Shown here piece after piece: positions 1-10,591 of a DNA stretch of 64,000 nt. The position numbers were made by a program, and so were the translations under genes. Position 1 is the first letter of the stretch. Each line of letters starts with the position of its first letter. Below the pieces are notes generated by a model that saw only the letters and a list, made by a program, of their open reading frames with translations, searched no databases and was not told where the DNA came from. This DNA is from Micromonospora sp. CCTCC AA 2012012 (GTDB taxonomy: Bacteria; Actinomycetota; Actinomycetes; Mycobacteriales; Micromonosporaceae), in assembly GCF_040499845.1 (NCBI RefSeq), contig NZ_CP159342.1, positions 2,418,001 to 2,482,000 of the forward strand, given 5' to 3'.

Positions 1-1
1 C

Positions 2-1162
2 GCCGGCCCCTCCGAGGGGTCCCGGCCGGCGCCGGTGACCACCGCCCGACTCGACGAACGCTTCACCGGCACGGCTCTGGCCGGCTGGCGGACCGGCGGC
101 GGGACCTGGCAGGTCACCGACGGCGCGCTGACCGGCACCGGCGCGCTGACCAGTCGTACCTCCGTCGGCGGGGACGTGCGCGCGGAGGCCGACCTGCGGC
201 TGACCGGGGCGGACGCGGCCGGGCTGCGGCTCGGCCGGGTGGACGTCCGGGTCGAGGGCCACCGGCTGGTGGCCCGCGAGGCCGGCGGGGCGACGGCTTC
301 CGTCGCGCTGCCCGCCGGGGTCGACCTGGCCGACCGGCACAACCTGGCCGTGGAGGTCCGCGGCCGGCAGCTCGTCGCCGAGCTGAGCCCGGCCCGCCTC
401 GGCGACCAGCTCGCCGTGGTGACGCTGCGGCTGACCCACCCGACCGCCGGCCCGCTGACCCTGCTCGCCGCGGGTGGCCCGGCCACCTTCGACAACGTCA
501 GCGCGACCCGGCTCTACCGGCCGGCCCGGCAGGCGGTGGCGGCACCGCGCGTCGGCCCGCTGCTGTCCGGCTGGTCCGACGAGTTCGACGACGGGCTCGA
601 CCCGGCGTGGCGGTGGGTCCGGCAGAACCCGGACGCCACGGTGCGCGACGGCGCGCTGCGCTGGCCGGTGGAGGGCAGCGACCTGACCGGCACCGGGAAC
701 ACCGCCGGGGTGCTGCTGCGCGACGCCCCGACCGGCGACTACGTGGCGGAGACCAAGGTGACCCTCGACCTGGGTGAGGAGACCGTCCGCAACTTCCAGC
801 AGGCCGGCATGATCGCGTACGTGGACGACGACCGGTTCGCCCGGCTGACCCAGGTGGCGATCTGGAACACCCGGCAGGTCGAGTACGGCTACGAGCTGCC
901 CTTCGCCGGCCAGCCGGTGTACGGCGGGAACATCGTCGGCACCCCCGCCACCACCACCTGGCTGCGGCTGGCCCACCACGTCGACCCGGCCACCGGGGAG
1001 CACGAGTTCCGGGCGGGTTCGAGCCGGGACGGCACGCACTGGACGTGGGGCGGGGTGTGGACCTTCCCGGCCGACACCACGCCCCGGATCGGGCTGGTCG
1101 CGCACGGCGGCGCCAACCCGCCGGTCACCGCCGAGTTCGACTACCTGCGGTTCTACCGCTGA
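2..1162 (+). CDS. C-terminal part of a secreted glycosidase-like protein with two concanavalin-like domains (5' truncated)
   Basis: The reading frame is open to the window edge, so the 35 GTG is probably internal and the true start lies upstream. Two beta-sandwich (LamG/concanavalin-like) modules are visible. The first starts with the L-D-E-R-F-T-G segment and resembles DUF1080-type sugar-binding domains. The second starts near S-D-E-F-D-D-G-L-D-P-A-W and resembles the DUF1349/GH43 C-terminal domain found in arabinofuranosidases and beta-xylosidases, ending F-D-Y-L-R-F-Y-R. No catalytic glycosidase domain is in the window. The probable role is carbohydrate binding by an extracellular hydrolase. 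The 3' end overlaps the convergent next gene by 10 nt. Confidence 0.7.
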   Translation, partial: AGPSEGSRPAPVTTARLDERFTGTALAGWRTGGGTWQVTDGALTGTGALTSRTSVGGDVRAEADLRLTGADAAGLRLGRVDVRVEGHRLVAREAGGATASVALPAGVDLADRHNLAVEVRGRQLVAELSPARLGDQLAVVTLRLTHPTAGPLTLLAAGGPATFDNVSATRLYRPARQAVAAPRVGPLLSGWSDEFDDGLDPAWRWVRQNPDATVRDGALRWPVEGSDLTGTGNTAGVLLRDAPTGDYVAETKVTLDLGEETVRNFQQAGMIAYVDDDRFARLTQVAIWNTRQVEYGYELPFAGQPVYGGNIVGTPATTTWLRLAHHVDPATGEHEFRAGSSRDGTHWTWGGVWTFPADTTPRIGLVAHGGANPPVTAEFDYLRFYR

Positions 1163-1761
1163 CCCCGCACGCCGGGGCCGTCCACCTCCTGGTGGGCGGC
1201 CCCGGTGCCGTTGGTGACCGGGTCCGCTCCCCCGCCGGGTCCCACCGGCACGCGGGTGAGGGCGTCGACCGCGCGACGGTCACCGTCATAGCTGCGGGCG
1301 GCCACGAAGACACCGGTGGGCCGCTCCGTGCCGGCCACCGCCCGGGCCCGCCGCCGGTCCGCGTCCCGGAACCGCAGCGCCAGGCTCAGGTGCGGGACCC
1401 AGCGGCCCGGCAGGTGCCACGGGTGCTGCCCCGGCGCGTCGGCCAGCACGTCCCAGACCGCGGCGTGCAGCGCGATCAGCTCCGGTACGGGACGCACCAG
1501 CCAGACGAGCGGGGCGCTGCCGTCGAGCACCTCGATCCGGTCGAGGCGGGCCGGCACGGGCAGCGCGGCGTCACAGAGGTCGGCGAGGCGCTCCTGCGCG
1601 CCGGGCGGGAACTCGTCGACCGCCGCGAGGGTCAGGTGCGGCCGGTTGGTGGGGTGCGTGTTGCGGGCGAGGCTGGGCAGCCCGGCGTCGGCCAACCGCG
1701 ACCACGCCGCCCGTACGGTGTCCTCCAGCGGCGGCGAGCAGAGCAGTTCGACCGTACGCAC
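1153..1761 (-). CDS. 2'-5' RNA ligase family protein (2H phosphodiesterase)
   Basis: A 202-residue cytosolic protein of the 2H phosphoesterase superfamily. The two signature motifs are present: P-H-L-T-L near residue 41 and P-H-L-S-L near residue 125, which supply the catalytic histidines. Family members hydrolyse 2',3'-cyclic or 2'-5' phosphodiester bonds in RNA or nucleotides, and the bacterial substrate is generally unknown. The GTG start is chosen because a TAGCCT -10 element lies exactly 7 nt upstream, as expected for a leaderless transcript. The last 40 residues are Gly-rich and do not look like the family fold. Confidence 0.8.
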   Translation of the reverse strand: MRTVELLCSPPLEDTVRAAWSRLADAGLPSLARNTHPTNRPHLTLAAVDEFPPGAQERLADLCDAALPVPARLDRIEVLDGSAPLVWLVRPVPELIALHAAVWDVLADAPGQHPWHLPGRWVPHLSLALRFRDADRRRARAVAGTERPTGVFVAARSYDGDRRAVDALTRVPVGPGGGADPVTNGTGAAHQEVDGPGVRGQR

Positions 1762-1768
1762 GCCCGTC

Positions 1769-1774
1769 AGGCTA
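1769..1774 (-). promoter_or_regulatory. Leaderless -10 element (TAGCCT) of the 2H phosphodiesterase gene
   Basis: TAGCCT on the minus strand, 7 nt before the GTG at 1761. This spacing would put the transcription start on the start codon. No clear -35 is seen. Confidence 0.5.
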
Positions 1775-1926
1775 GTCGCCGGTCGACGGGCCGGTCGCCC
1801 GGCGCGGGAAATCGGGCGACGTCACGACCGGGATGCGGGGCCCGCCGTCGTCGGCGGAGCGTGTCCTGGCCGACGGTTGTGCCGGTCGCCGCGACGGGCC
1901 GTGGGGGGTGATGGAAAGCTTGCCGC

Positions 1927-3654
1927 ATGAGTTCCGCACCAACACCGACCGATCCCACCCCCGCCACCGACCTCGACGAGGCGACCGCCTTCGCCGATCT
2001 CGGGCTGCGCGCCGAGTTGCTCGGCGCGCTCTCCGCCCTCGGTTACGAGGAGCCGACCCCGATCCAGCGGGAGGCGATCCCGCTGCTGCTGGCCGGCCGG
2101 GACCTGTTGGGGCAGGCGGCCACCGGTACGGGCAAGACCGCCGCGTTCGCCCTGCCGCTGCTGCAGCGGATGCCGGACCAGCGCAGCGGCGGCGACCCGG
2201 TGTCGCTGGTGCTGGTGCCCACCCGCGAGCTGGCCGTGCAGGTCTCCGAGGCGTTCCACCGCTACGGCAAGGACCTGGGCACCCGGGTCCTGCCGATCTA
2301 CGGCGGTCAGCCGATCGGCCGGCAGCTGCGCGCCCTGGACCTGGGTGTGGACGTGGTGGTGGCCACCCCGGGCCGCGCCCTGGACCACATCGCCCGGGGC
2401 ACCCTGCGGCTGGGTTCGGTGGCGACGGTGGTGCTGGACGAGGCCGACGAGATGCTCGACATGGGCTTCGCCGAGGACATCGAGGCGATCCTGGAGCACG
2501 CCCCGCAGGACCGTCAGACGGTGCTCTTCTCGGCGACCATGCCGTCGCGGATCGACGGGCTGGCCCGCAAGCACCTGACCGACCCGCAGCGGATCCAGAT
2601 CGAGCGCGAGCAGACGGTGGCCGGTGAGGCGCCCCGGGTGCGGCAGAGCGCGTACATCGTGGCGCGGGCGCACAAGCCGGCGGCGCTGGGCCGGGTGCTG
2701 GACGTCGAGTCCCCCACCGCGGCGATCGTCTTCTGCCGCAGCCGGGAGGAGGTCGACCGGCTCACCGAGACGATGAACGGCCGCGGCTACCGGGCCGAGG
2801 CGCTGCACGGCGGGATGAGCCAGGAGCAGCGGGACCGGGTGATGGGCCGGCTGCGCTCGGGCACCGCCGACCTGCTGGTGGCGACCGACGTGGCGGCCCG
2901 GGGGCTGGACGTCGAGCAGCTCAGCCACGTCGTCAACTACGACGTGCCGTCGGCGCCGGAGTCGTACGTGCACCGGATCGGTCGGGTGGGCCGGGCTGGT
3001 CGGGAGGGCGTGGCGATCACCCTCGCCGAGCCGCGCGAGCACCGGATGCTCAAGACCATCGAGCGGGTCACCGGGCAGCGGATCGCCATCGACAAGATCC
3101 CGACGGTGGCCGACCTGCGGACCCGGCGGCTGGAGCTGACCCAGGCCGCGCTGCGGGAGAGCCTGCTGGAGGACGACCTCGACCCGTTCCGGGTGATCGT
3201 GGAGTCGCTCTCGGACGAGTTCGACATGATGGAGGTGGCGCTCGCCGCGGTGAAGCTGGCCCACGAGGCCGCGCTGCCGGGCTCCGCCGACGAGCAGGAG
3301 GAGGAGATCCCGCAGGTCGCGGTCCGTCCGCAGCGGGAGACCCGCCCCGGGTACGACAGCCGTGGCGGCGACCGCCGGGGCGGTGGCCGGCCCCGGGTGG
3401 GCGGCAACACCACCCAGGTGTTCATCGGGCTGGGCCGGCGGGCCGGGGTGCGCCCGCAGGACCTGGTCGGGGCGATCACCGGGGAGACCGGCATCAACGG
3501 CCGGGACATCGGCTCGATCGAGATCGCGGACCGGTTCTCGCTGGTGGAGGTGCCCGTGGGCGTCGCCGACGAGGTGATCCAGGGGCTGCGCGGCAGCACC
3601 ATCAAGGGCCGCAAGGCCACCGTCCGCCGGGACCGCGGCGGCGAGGGCCGCTGA
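1927..3654 (+). CDS. DEAD-box ATP-dependent RNA helicase, DeaD/CsdA type
   Basis: A 575-residue RNA helicase that unwinds RNA duplexes in ribosome assembly and mRNA turnover, often in the cold. Visible motifs are the Q-motif region (about 22-47), Walker A A-A-T-G-T-G-K-T (64-71), P-T-R-E-L-A (98-103), D-E-A-D (171-174), S-A-T (202-204), R-G-L-D (325-328) and H-R-I-G-R-V-G-R-A-G-R (349-359). A Gly/Arg-rich linker (about 460-487) leads to a C-terminal DbpA-type RNA-binding domain (about 488-570). The length and layout match DeaD/CsdA rather than the short RhlE type. The ATG has a GGAAAG ribosome site about 8 nt upstream. The gene converges on lon across a GC hairpin. Confidence 0.93.
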   Translation: MSSAPTPTDPTPATDLDEATAFADLGLRAELLGALSALGYEEPTPIQREAIPLLLAGRDLLGQAATGTGKTAAFALPLLQRMPDQRSGGDPVSLVLVPTRELAVQVSEAFHRYGKDLGTRVLPIYGGQPIGRQLRALDLGVDVVVATPGRALDHIARGTLRLGSVATVVLDEADEMLDMGFAEDIEAILEHAPQDRQTVLFSATMPSRIDGLARKHLTDPQRIQIEREQTVAGEAPRVRQSAYIVARAHKPAALGRVLDVESPTAAIVFCRSREEVDRLTETMNGRGYRAEALHGGMSQEQRDRVMGRLRSGTADLLVATDVAARGLDVEQLSHVVNYDVPSAPESYVHRIGRVGRAGREGVAITLAEPREHRMLKTIERVTGQRIAIDKIPTVADLRTRRLELTQAALRESLLEDDLDPFRVIVESLSDEFDMMEVALAAVKLAHEAALPGSADEQEEEIPQVAVRPQRETRPGYDSRGGDRRGGGRPRVGGNTTQVFIGLGRRAGVRPQDLVGAITGETGINGRDIGSIEIADRFSLVEVPVGVADEVIQGLRGSTIKGRKATVRRDRGGEGR

Positions 3655-3658
3655 CGCC

Positions 3659-3700
3659 CCGCCGGCCCGCGCGCCCGTCTCCGGGTACGCGGGCCGGCGG
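3659..3700. terminator. Hairpin between convergent helicase and lon genes
   Basis: A perfect 13-bp stem (3659-3671 with 3688-3700) around a 16-nt loop. It lies between the two stop codons and can serve both strands. There is no U-tract. Confidence 0.6.
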
Positions 3701-3730
3701 CAGGCCCTTGTTCAGCGGCCCTTCCTCGCC

Positions 3731-6061
<2,331 letters not shown>

Positions 6062-6083
6062 CGAACACCTGCCATCACGTTGA

Positions 6084-6104
6084 GTTGAGCGTGTCAGGCT
6101 CAAG
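6084..6104 (-). promoter_or_regulatory. HAIR-like HspR operator upstream of lon
   Basis: Half-sites TTGAGC (6085-6090) and GCTCAAG (6098-6104) are separated by 7 nt. This matches the HAIR consensus CTTGAGT-N7-ACTCAAG apart from one outer base and a compensated T/C change. A further TTGAGT overlaps at 6080-6085. HspR control of lon through HAIR is known in Streptomyces. Confidence 0.75.
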
Positions 6105-6223
6105 TTCCGGCGCGCTCCGCTTGTTCCACGGTGTGACCCAGGCAACATCATGGGCCGGAACCGATGCGTGACGACGATTCGCGGGAGGCGATAAAGACGA
6201 CCCGCCGAATGGCGAACGGCCGG

Positions 6224-6229
6224 TATTCT
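6224..6229 (+). promoter_or_regulatory. Possible -10 element for lsr2 (TATTCT)
   Basis: TATTCT lies 67 nt before the lsr2 start in a locally AT-richer stretch. No convincing -35 is seen, so this is a weak call. Confidence 0.3.
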
Positions 6230-6295
6230 TGCGATTCGGTCGCGGCATACGTCAAACTCTTGGTCACACCCCGCCCGACACAGGGAGTAATGGCG

Positions 6296-6643
6296 ATGGC
6301 AAGGAAAGTAATCACCGTCCTGACCGACGACCTCGACGGCGGAAAGGCTGATCGGACCGTCGAGTTCAGCCTGGACGGCGTGGCGTACACCATCGACGTC
6401 TCCGACGAGAACGCGGGGGTTCTGCGCAAGGCCCTGGATCCGTACATCAGCGCTGGCAGGCGGATCGGCCGTGGGCCGGTCGAGCCGACCCGCGCGACCC
6501 GCCGGCCCGGGCGTCCGGCCTCCCCCGGAATGGACCGGGAGCAGAACCGGGCCATCCGCGAATGGGCCACCAAGAACGGGTACGAGATTTCCGAGCGGGG
6601 CCGCATCCCGGTCTCCGTGGTGGAGGCGTACAAGAACCGCTGA
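6296..6643 (+). CDS. lsr2: Lsr2-family nucleoid-associated protein
   Basis: A 115-residue H-NS-like xenogeneic silencer that bridges AT-rich DNA and represses horizontally acquired and antibiotic genes. The N-terminal beta-rich dimerisation domain starts [15 protein letters not shown]. The C-terminal helical DNA-binding domain carries the AT-hook-like R-G-R in S-E-R-G-R-I-P, followed by V-V-E-A-Y. The linker is rich in Arg, Gly and Pro. The ATG at 6296 is chosen over 6290 because AGGGAG (6282-6287) is 8 nt from the former and only 2 nt from the latter. The gene is divergent from lon. In this GC-rich window it is the likely global repressor of the downstream biosynthetic genes, which is inference. 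Confidence 0.95.
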   Translation: MARKVITVLTDDLDGGKADRTVEFSLDGVAYTIDVSDENAGVLRKALDPYISAGRRIGRGPVEPTRATRRPGRPASPGMDREQNRAIREWATKNGYEISERGRIPVSVVEAYKNR

Positions 6644-6797
6644 GACCGTCGACATCACGATCGGACACACCGGGGTCACGCTGAGAAATCGGCGGGGCCC
6701 CGGTCCCTATTTCCGTCGTTCACCATTTCCGGCCGCCCCGGGTGGCGTCCGGCGCGACGCCCGTCAGCCGGCCGTCCCACCGGTGGGCCGTACGCGA

Positions 6798-6842
6798 ACG
6801 GCCGGAGCCGCCCGGGACGATTCCCCGGGCGGCTCCGGCCGT
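6798..6842. terminator. Very strong bidirectional hairpin after lsr2
   Basis: A perfect 19-bp stem (6798-6816 with 6824-6842) with a 7-nt loop between the convergent ends of lsr2 and the next gene. Confidence 0.8.
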
Positions 6843-6856
6843 CGGTCGCTCGTGCG

Positions 6857-8134
6857 TCAGTTCACCCGGATGCGCACCACGTCGAAGGCGGGGGTCTGGT
6901 TCGCCCGCTCCATCATCGGGATGCGGTGCGAGCCGTCACCGGCCCAGACCGCGCACTGCGCGAGCCCGGACTCCGGCAGGCCGGGGATCTGGATGGTCAC
7001 GTCGTCCGGCTGGGCACCGCCCCGACCGTCCTCGGTGGCCACGAAGAACGCCGGCACGTCCTGCGGGTTCGGGGGCTGCCGCGTGCTGCCCAGCATCCGG
7101 CAGGCCGTGTGGAAGTGTCCGCGTACCAGGCCCTGGTCGTTGAGCAGGGAGCTCTCCAGGTAGTAGCCGCCCTGACCGGCGGCGAGGAAGCGGTCCCGGA
7201 CCAGGTTCCGCGTGGTCACCCGCAGGTTGAACGGCTGGTTGCGCCCCACCTGGTCGGGGAACTGCGTGATCAGCAGCGACGGGTTGTTCGCCGCCGCGCC
7301 GACCTCACCGAAAGCGGTGCTCACACAACGGTTGCCGGCCTGGAAACCGTCGTGCGGCTGGAGCTTGCTGTTGCCGCAGTCCTTGGCGAGCACACCCAGC
7401 CCGTTGCCGTTGTTCTGACCACCGTTGTTCTGGCCGCCGTTGTTCCCACCGTTGTTGTTGCCGCCGTTCTGGCCGCCGTTCTGGCCGCCGTTGTTGTTGC
7501 CGCCGGCATTCTGACCGGCGTCGGCGAGGGCGCACGCGGCGAACTGGTCGAGGCCCTGCGGCTTCTGCGCCACCCGGCCGATCGCGGTGGCGATCCGGTT
7601 CAGCGTCGCGGTCCGCTTGTCGGCCAGCGGACGGAGGATCGCGTTGTTGATGAAGTCCTGCCCGTTACGGCTGCCGTCGGCGGCGAGCCGCCGGTTCGCC
7701 TCGGCGATCTGACTGTCCAGCAGGGCCAGGTTGCGGTCGACCTCGTTGCGGGCCTGGTCCGGGATCTGCGGCAGCTTGCCCTTGACGTCCGGGCAGGCCA
7801 CGGTGGGTGCGGCGGCGTTCGCGCCACCCCCGCCCGCCTTGACCGCCTGGCACTCGGCGACGGACATCTGGCCGTCCCCCCAGTGGTTGCGCACCCAGCG
7901 GCCGTTCTGCCAGGTCCGGGTGGTGCTGCCCCGGCCGCTCGGCGAGGTCGCGCCGGGGCTGGGCGCCAGGCACGAGGCCGAGGCGGTGCGGGTGTACGTC
8001 CGCCGGTCCTGAGCCGACGAGATCTGGGTCACGGCGACGATTCCGCCGAAGACGGCGAGCGTGCCGACAACGGCCAGCAGTCGCTTGCTCCGCGCGTTAC
8101 CGGATGACCGGCGCGCCCGTGTGGACCTGCGCAT
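6857..8134 (-). CDS. Secreted protein with Asn/Gly/Gln low-complexity linker, function unknown
   Basis: 425 residues. An Arg-rich start and one hydrophobic helix (about 19-40) form a signal peptide or membrane anchor. The region near 45-200 has scattered Cys and a helical segment. Residues about 208-248 are an almost pure Asn/Gly/Gln repeat. The C-terminal domain (about 250-425) contains paired Cys, the G-G-Y-Y-L-E-S-S and G-H-F-H-T-A-C-R-M-L segments, and a beta-rich end. I do not recognise a named family. The ATG has a GGAGAG ribosome site. It is likely an extracellular or wall-associated protein, and the linker may span the envelope or pass through peptidoglycan. Confidence 0.75.
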   Translation of the reverse strand: MRRSTRARRSSGNARSKRLLAVVGTLAVFGGIVAVTQISSAQDRRTYTRTASASCLAPSPGATSPSGRGSTTRTWQNGRWVRNHWGDGQMSVAECQAVKAGGGGANAAAPTVACPDVKGKLPQIPDQARNEVDRNLALLDSQIAEANRRLAADGSRNGQDFINNAILRPLADKRTATLNRIATAIGRVAQKPQGLDQFAACALADAGQNAGGNNNGGQNGGQNGGNNNGGNNGGQNNGGQNNGNGLGVLAKDCGNSKLQPHDGFQAGNRCVSTAFGEVGAAANNPSLLITQFPDQVGRNQPFNLRVTTRNLVRDRFLAAGQGGYYLESSLLNDQGLVRGHFHTACRMLGSTRQPPNPQDVPAFFVATEDGRGGAQPDDVTIQIPGLPESGLAQCAVWAGDGSHRIPMMERANQTPAFDVVRIRVN

Positions 8135-8471
8135 CGAATTGCTCTCCTTCTCGATCCGGTAGTTGACTCGTGACCCGGGCGAACCGACGGAATTCTCCGG
8201 TGAGGATCACTGCGACGTTCCGGTTGCACGTCGATGGTCGGCGATGCCCTTTCCGCACCGTCGCCCGCGCCTGCGGGCGCGGTAGGGAAGATCTCGTCCA
8301 TTCCCGCTTAGGTACGGAACCGCGACGACGAAGGTTCAACCCCGGACCGGGGCAATTCGAGAAGGATTCGGCCGACCCGCCGGCCGGCCGTCGCCGGGCC
8401 GCTCAGCCGGGCCTGGCCGGGCCGCTCAGCCGGCCGTCCCGGCGCCGCTCAGCGGGCCGTGATCCGGCGGC
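8135..8471. other. 337-bp intergenic region with GC tandem repeats
   Basis: This stretch lies between the start of the secreted protein gene and the stop of the DUF2726-like gene, so it must hold the promoter of the former. I could not assign firm -35/-10 elements. Its right end (8393-8456) has three copies of a GCCGGGCCGCTCAG-type unit spaced 23 nt apart. No convincing gene is seen. Confidence 0.5.
8393..8456. repeat. Short GC-rich tandem repeat, about 23-nt period
   Basis: Copies begin at 8393 and 8416 (18 identical bases) with a degenerate third copy near 8439. They sit just after the stop codon of the minus-strand DUF2726-like gene. Confidence 0.55.
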
Positions 8472-9353
8472 TTAGTCGGCGCAGAGGTGCGCAAAGCCGA
8501 AGCCCTGCGCCAACTCGTCGGCGCGGGCCGCGAGCAGTCGGATGTCGCGGCGGAGCTGATCGCGGTCCACCAGGTCGGGCGCGGCGGCGTCGAGGTCGCG
8601 CAGCCGCTCCCCGACCGCCACGGCGGCCAGGTCCTCGGCGAGCCGGGCCGGGTCGACCCCGCAGGAGAAGCCCTGCTCCCGGAGCCGGACCCGCTCCACC
8701 AGGCAGCGTCCCGGCCGCACCTCGACCCAGCTCCAGCCCTCGGCCGGGCCGTCCGTCCAGCGCACGTGCAGGCCCCGGACGATCGGGTCGGCGAGCCGCC
8801 GCTCCACGTACGCCTCGACGGCGGCGGTGCGGGACAGCGCCCCGAGGTCGTTGACGTGGCCGCTGCGCCCGTCGGGCAGCCGGCCGAGGATGTCCCGGAA
8901 GTCCACCGAGTCGTCGCCGTCCGGGCCGCCCCCGGCGGCGTAGTGGCGCGCGTCGATGACGTACTCGACGAGGCGGCGACCGTGGTCGGCGGCCCGCAGC
9001 GTCGGCGACTCGACGCGCAGCACCGGCAGACCGACCGCGGCGCAGACGGCGCTGGTCATCCGGTCGGCGCGCTGCTGGGCGGAGCCGGCCACGGTCGGCG
9101 GGGCGAACTCGACGGCGAAGGACGGCCGGCCGCTGTCGGCGGCGCAGACCACCTGGTCGAAGCCCTGCCGCAGGGCGGTGCTCCACTGGTTGCCGGTGAT
9201 GCCCGGCGGACGGCCCTGCACCAGGTCGCCGAGCCGTCGGGCGGCGTGCACGGCCTGGCCACGCCGGTGCAGCAGCGGCGCGCCCCCGGCCGTGATCGGC
9301 CGCAGCCAGGAGACGTCCGTGCTGCCGGTGCTCGTCATCTTCGCCAGATCCAT
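8472..9353 (-). CDS. DUF2726-like (restriction-endonuclease-fold) protein
   Basis: 293 residues. The central part resembles DUF2726 of the PD-(D/E)XK nuclease fold: a Q-V-V-C-A-A-D strand, the F-A-V-E-F strand, R-A-D-R before a helix, then G-L-P-V-L-R-V-E. The canonical E-x-K is not evident, so nuclease activity is uncertain. The C-terminal half is helical and charged (L-R-R-D-I-R-L-L-A-A-R-A-D-E-L). A TAGACT -10-like element lies at 9373-9378, giving a short leader. The substrate is unknown and the gene stands alone. Confidence 0.6.
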   Translation of the reverse strand: MDLAKMTSTGSTDVSWLRPITAGGAPLLHRRGQAVHAARRLGDLVQGRPPGITGNQWSTALRQGFDQVVCAADSGRPSFAVEFAPPTVAGSAQQRADRMTSAVCAAVGLPVLRVESPTLRAADHGRRLVEYVIDARHYAAGGGPDGDDSVDFRDILGRLPDGRSGHVNDLGALSRTAAVEAYVERRLADPIVRGLHVRWTDGPAEGWSWVEVRPGRCLVERVRLREQGFSCGVDPARLAEDLAAVAVGERLRDLDAAAPDLVDRDQLRRDIRLLAARADELAQGFGFAHLCAD

Positions 9354-9483
9354 CCGTCGGTCGACCGGCCCGAGTCTAGGACGCGGATCTGCGGGGACGG
9401 CTCGCCGGTCCGGCCGGACGACGGTTACCGGTGGGACACCGGAACGCCACCCCGGGACCGGTGCGGCCGGGCGACGGGACCTC

Positions 9484-9489
9484 TAGGCT
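9484..9489 (+). promoter_or_regulatory. Leaderless -10 element (TAGGCT) of the DICT gene
   Basis: TAGGCT ends 7 nt before the GTG at 9497, so the start codon is probably at the mRNA 5' end. Confidence 0.5.
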
Positions 9490-9496
9490 CGACCGG

Positions 9497-10591
9497 GTGC
9501 ACAGCGGACCGACTCCGGAACGGTTGACCAAGCGCAGTCTCGTCGCCGTCTCCCACGCCATCGAACGGGCCGCCCTGGCCACCGCGGAGGACGGCCCACT
9601 GGTGGTGATCGCCCTCTTTCAGCGGATGCCCTACTTCACCCGGGAACGCGCCGTCTACGAGCGGATCGCGGCGAGCGGTGCGATGAGCGTGGTGGGGGTG
9701 GTCGGCCCGACACCGCCGGAGCTGCCCGCCGGGTCGTACGGGGTCGTCCTGGACGAGTCGGAGGAGCTGGCCCGGGAGTGGAGCGTCATCGCGCTGACCC
9801 CACGGTTCGGCGCGACGCTGGTGGCGTACGACCGGGGTGAGGTGGCGCCCGCGGTCACCCTGGAGGCCGGGCGGCTCTTCGACGGCCGGTGGGGCTTCCG
9901 GCGCGACGAGGCGCTGCACGAGGTGCTCCGGTTGCGCGGGCAGCTCGCCGACCGGCTCCCCCCGGCCGCGCACGCGACGCTGGACGAGGTGGTCGCCCGG
10001 GTCCGGGACCTCCCGTCCACGCCCGGCGAGTCCCGCGCCGAGGCGGCGATCCGGATGATGGCCGACCGCGCCGAGCGGGCGGCCCGCCGTGCCGCGCCCC
10101 GACCGGAGCCGGCCGACGGGCTGCTGGACGAGCCGGCGCTGGGCCGCTGGACCGGCGCGGTGACCGCCTCGGGCACCCTGCCGGTGGCCCTGGTCGGCAT
10201 CCGGGTGGGCGAGCCGGCCGGCGCGCCGGAGCGGTTCGGCCGGCGCAGCGCCGCCCGGGAGAACCAGGCGGTGCTGGGGGCGATCACCGGCGTGCTGCGC
10301 CCGGTCGACCGCGCGGTACGCCTGGCCGAGGACGAATTCCTGCTGAACCTGCCGGCGCTGACCGAGCCGGAGGCGCTGGAGGTGGCGGGCCGGGTGCACG
10401 CCGCGCTGGCGGGGCTGGCCCAGTCGTACCCGTTCGTCAGCTACCGGGTGCACGCGGCGGTCACGGTGACGACCCGCCGGCCGTTGCCGGTGGCCGAGGT
10501 GCGGCACGCGGTGGAGTGGGCGGCGCGGGAGGGCGTCCCGATGGCCACCCTCGCCCCGGAGACCGCCGCCGCCCCGGTCGGCGCGGGCTGA
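9497..10591 (+). CDS. DICT-domain sensor with degenerate GGDEF-like domain
   Basis: 364 residues from the GTG at 9497, chosen because of the TAGGCT -10 element 7 nt upstream (the frame is open from 9431). Residues about 8-150 match the DICT domain, which links to diguanylate cyclases and two-component systems, with segments L-T-K-R-S-L-V-A-V-S-H-A-I-E, Y-F-T-R-E and L-T-P-R-F-G-A-T-L-V-A-Y-D. Residues about 210-345 look like a GGDEF fold in which the G-G-(D/E)-E-F loop has become L-A-E-D-E-F, so cyclase activity is unlikely. It may bind c-di-GMP or a light-related ligand, or act as a partner protein. The gene ends directly against the convergent PhyH gene. Confidence 0.7.
   Translation: MHSGPTPERLTKRSLVAVSHAIERAALATAEDGPLVVIALFQRMPYFTRERAVYERIAASGAMSVVGVVGPTPPELPAGSYGVVLDESEELAREWSVIALTPRFGATLVAYDRGEVAPAVTLEAGRLFDGRWGFRRDEALHEVLRLRGQLADRLPPAAHATLDEVVARVRDLPSTPGESRAEAAIRMMADRAERAARRAAPRPEPADGLLDEPALGRWTGAVTASGTLPVALVGIRVGEPAGAPERFGRRSAARENQAVLGAITGVLRPVDRAVRLAEDEFLLNLPALTEPEALEVAGRVHAALAGLAQSYPFVSYRVHAAVTVTTRRPLPVAEVRHAVEWAAREGVPMATLAPETAAAPVGAG

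Noticed and set aside
6062..6679. Possible N-terminal extension of Lon
   Set aside because: It lacks Lon similarity, overlaps lsr2 antisense and would place the HAIR operator inside the coding region.
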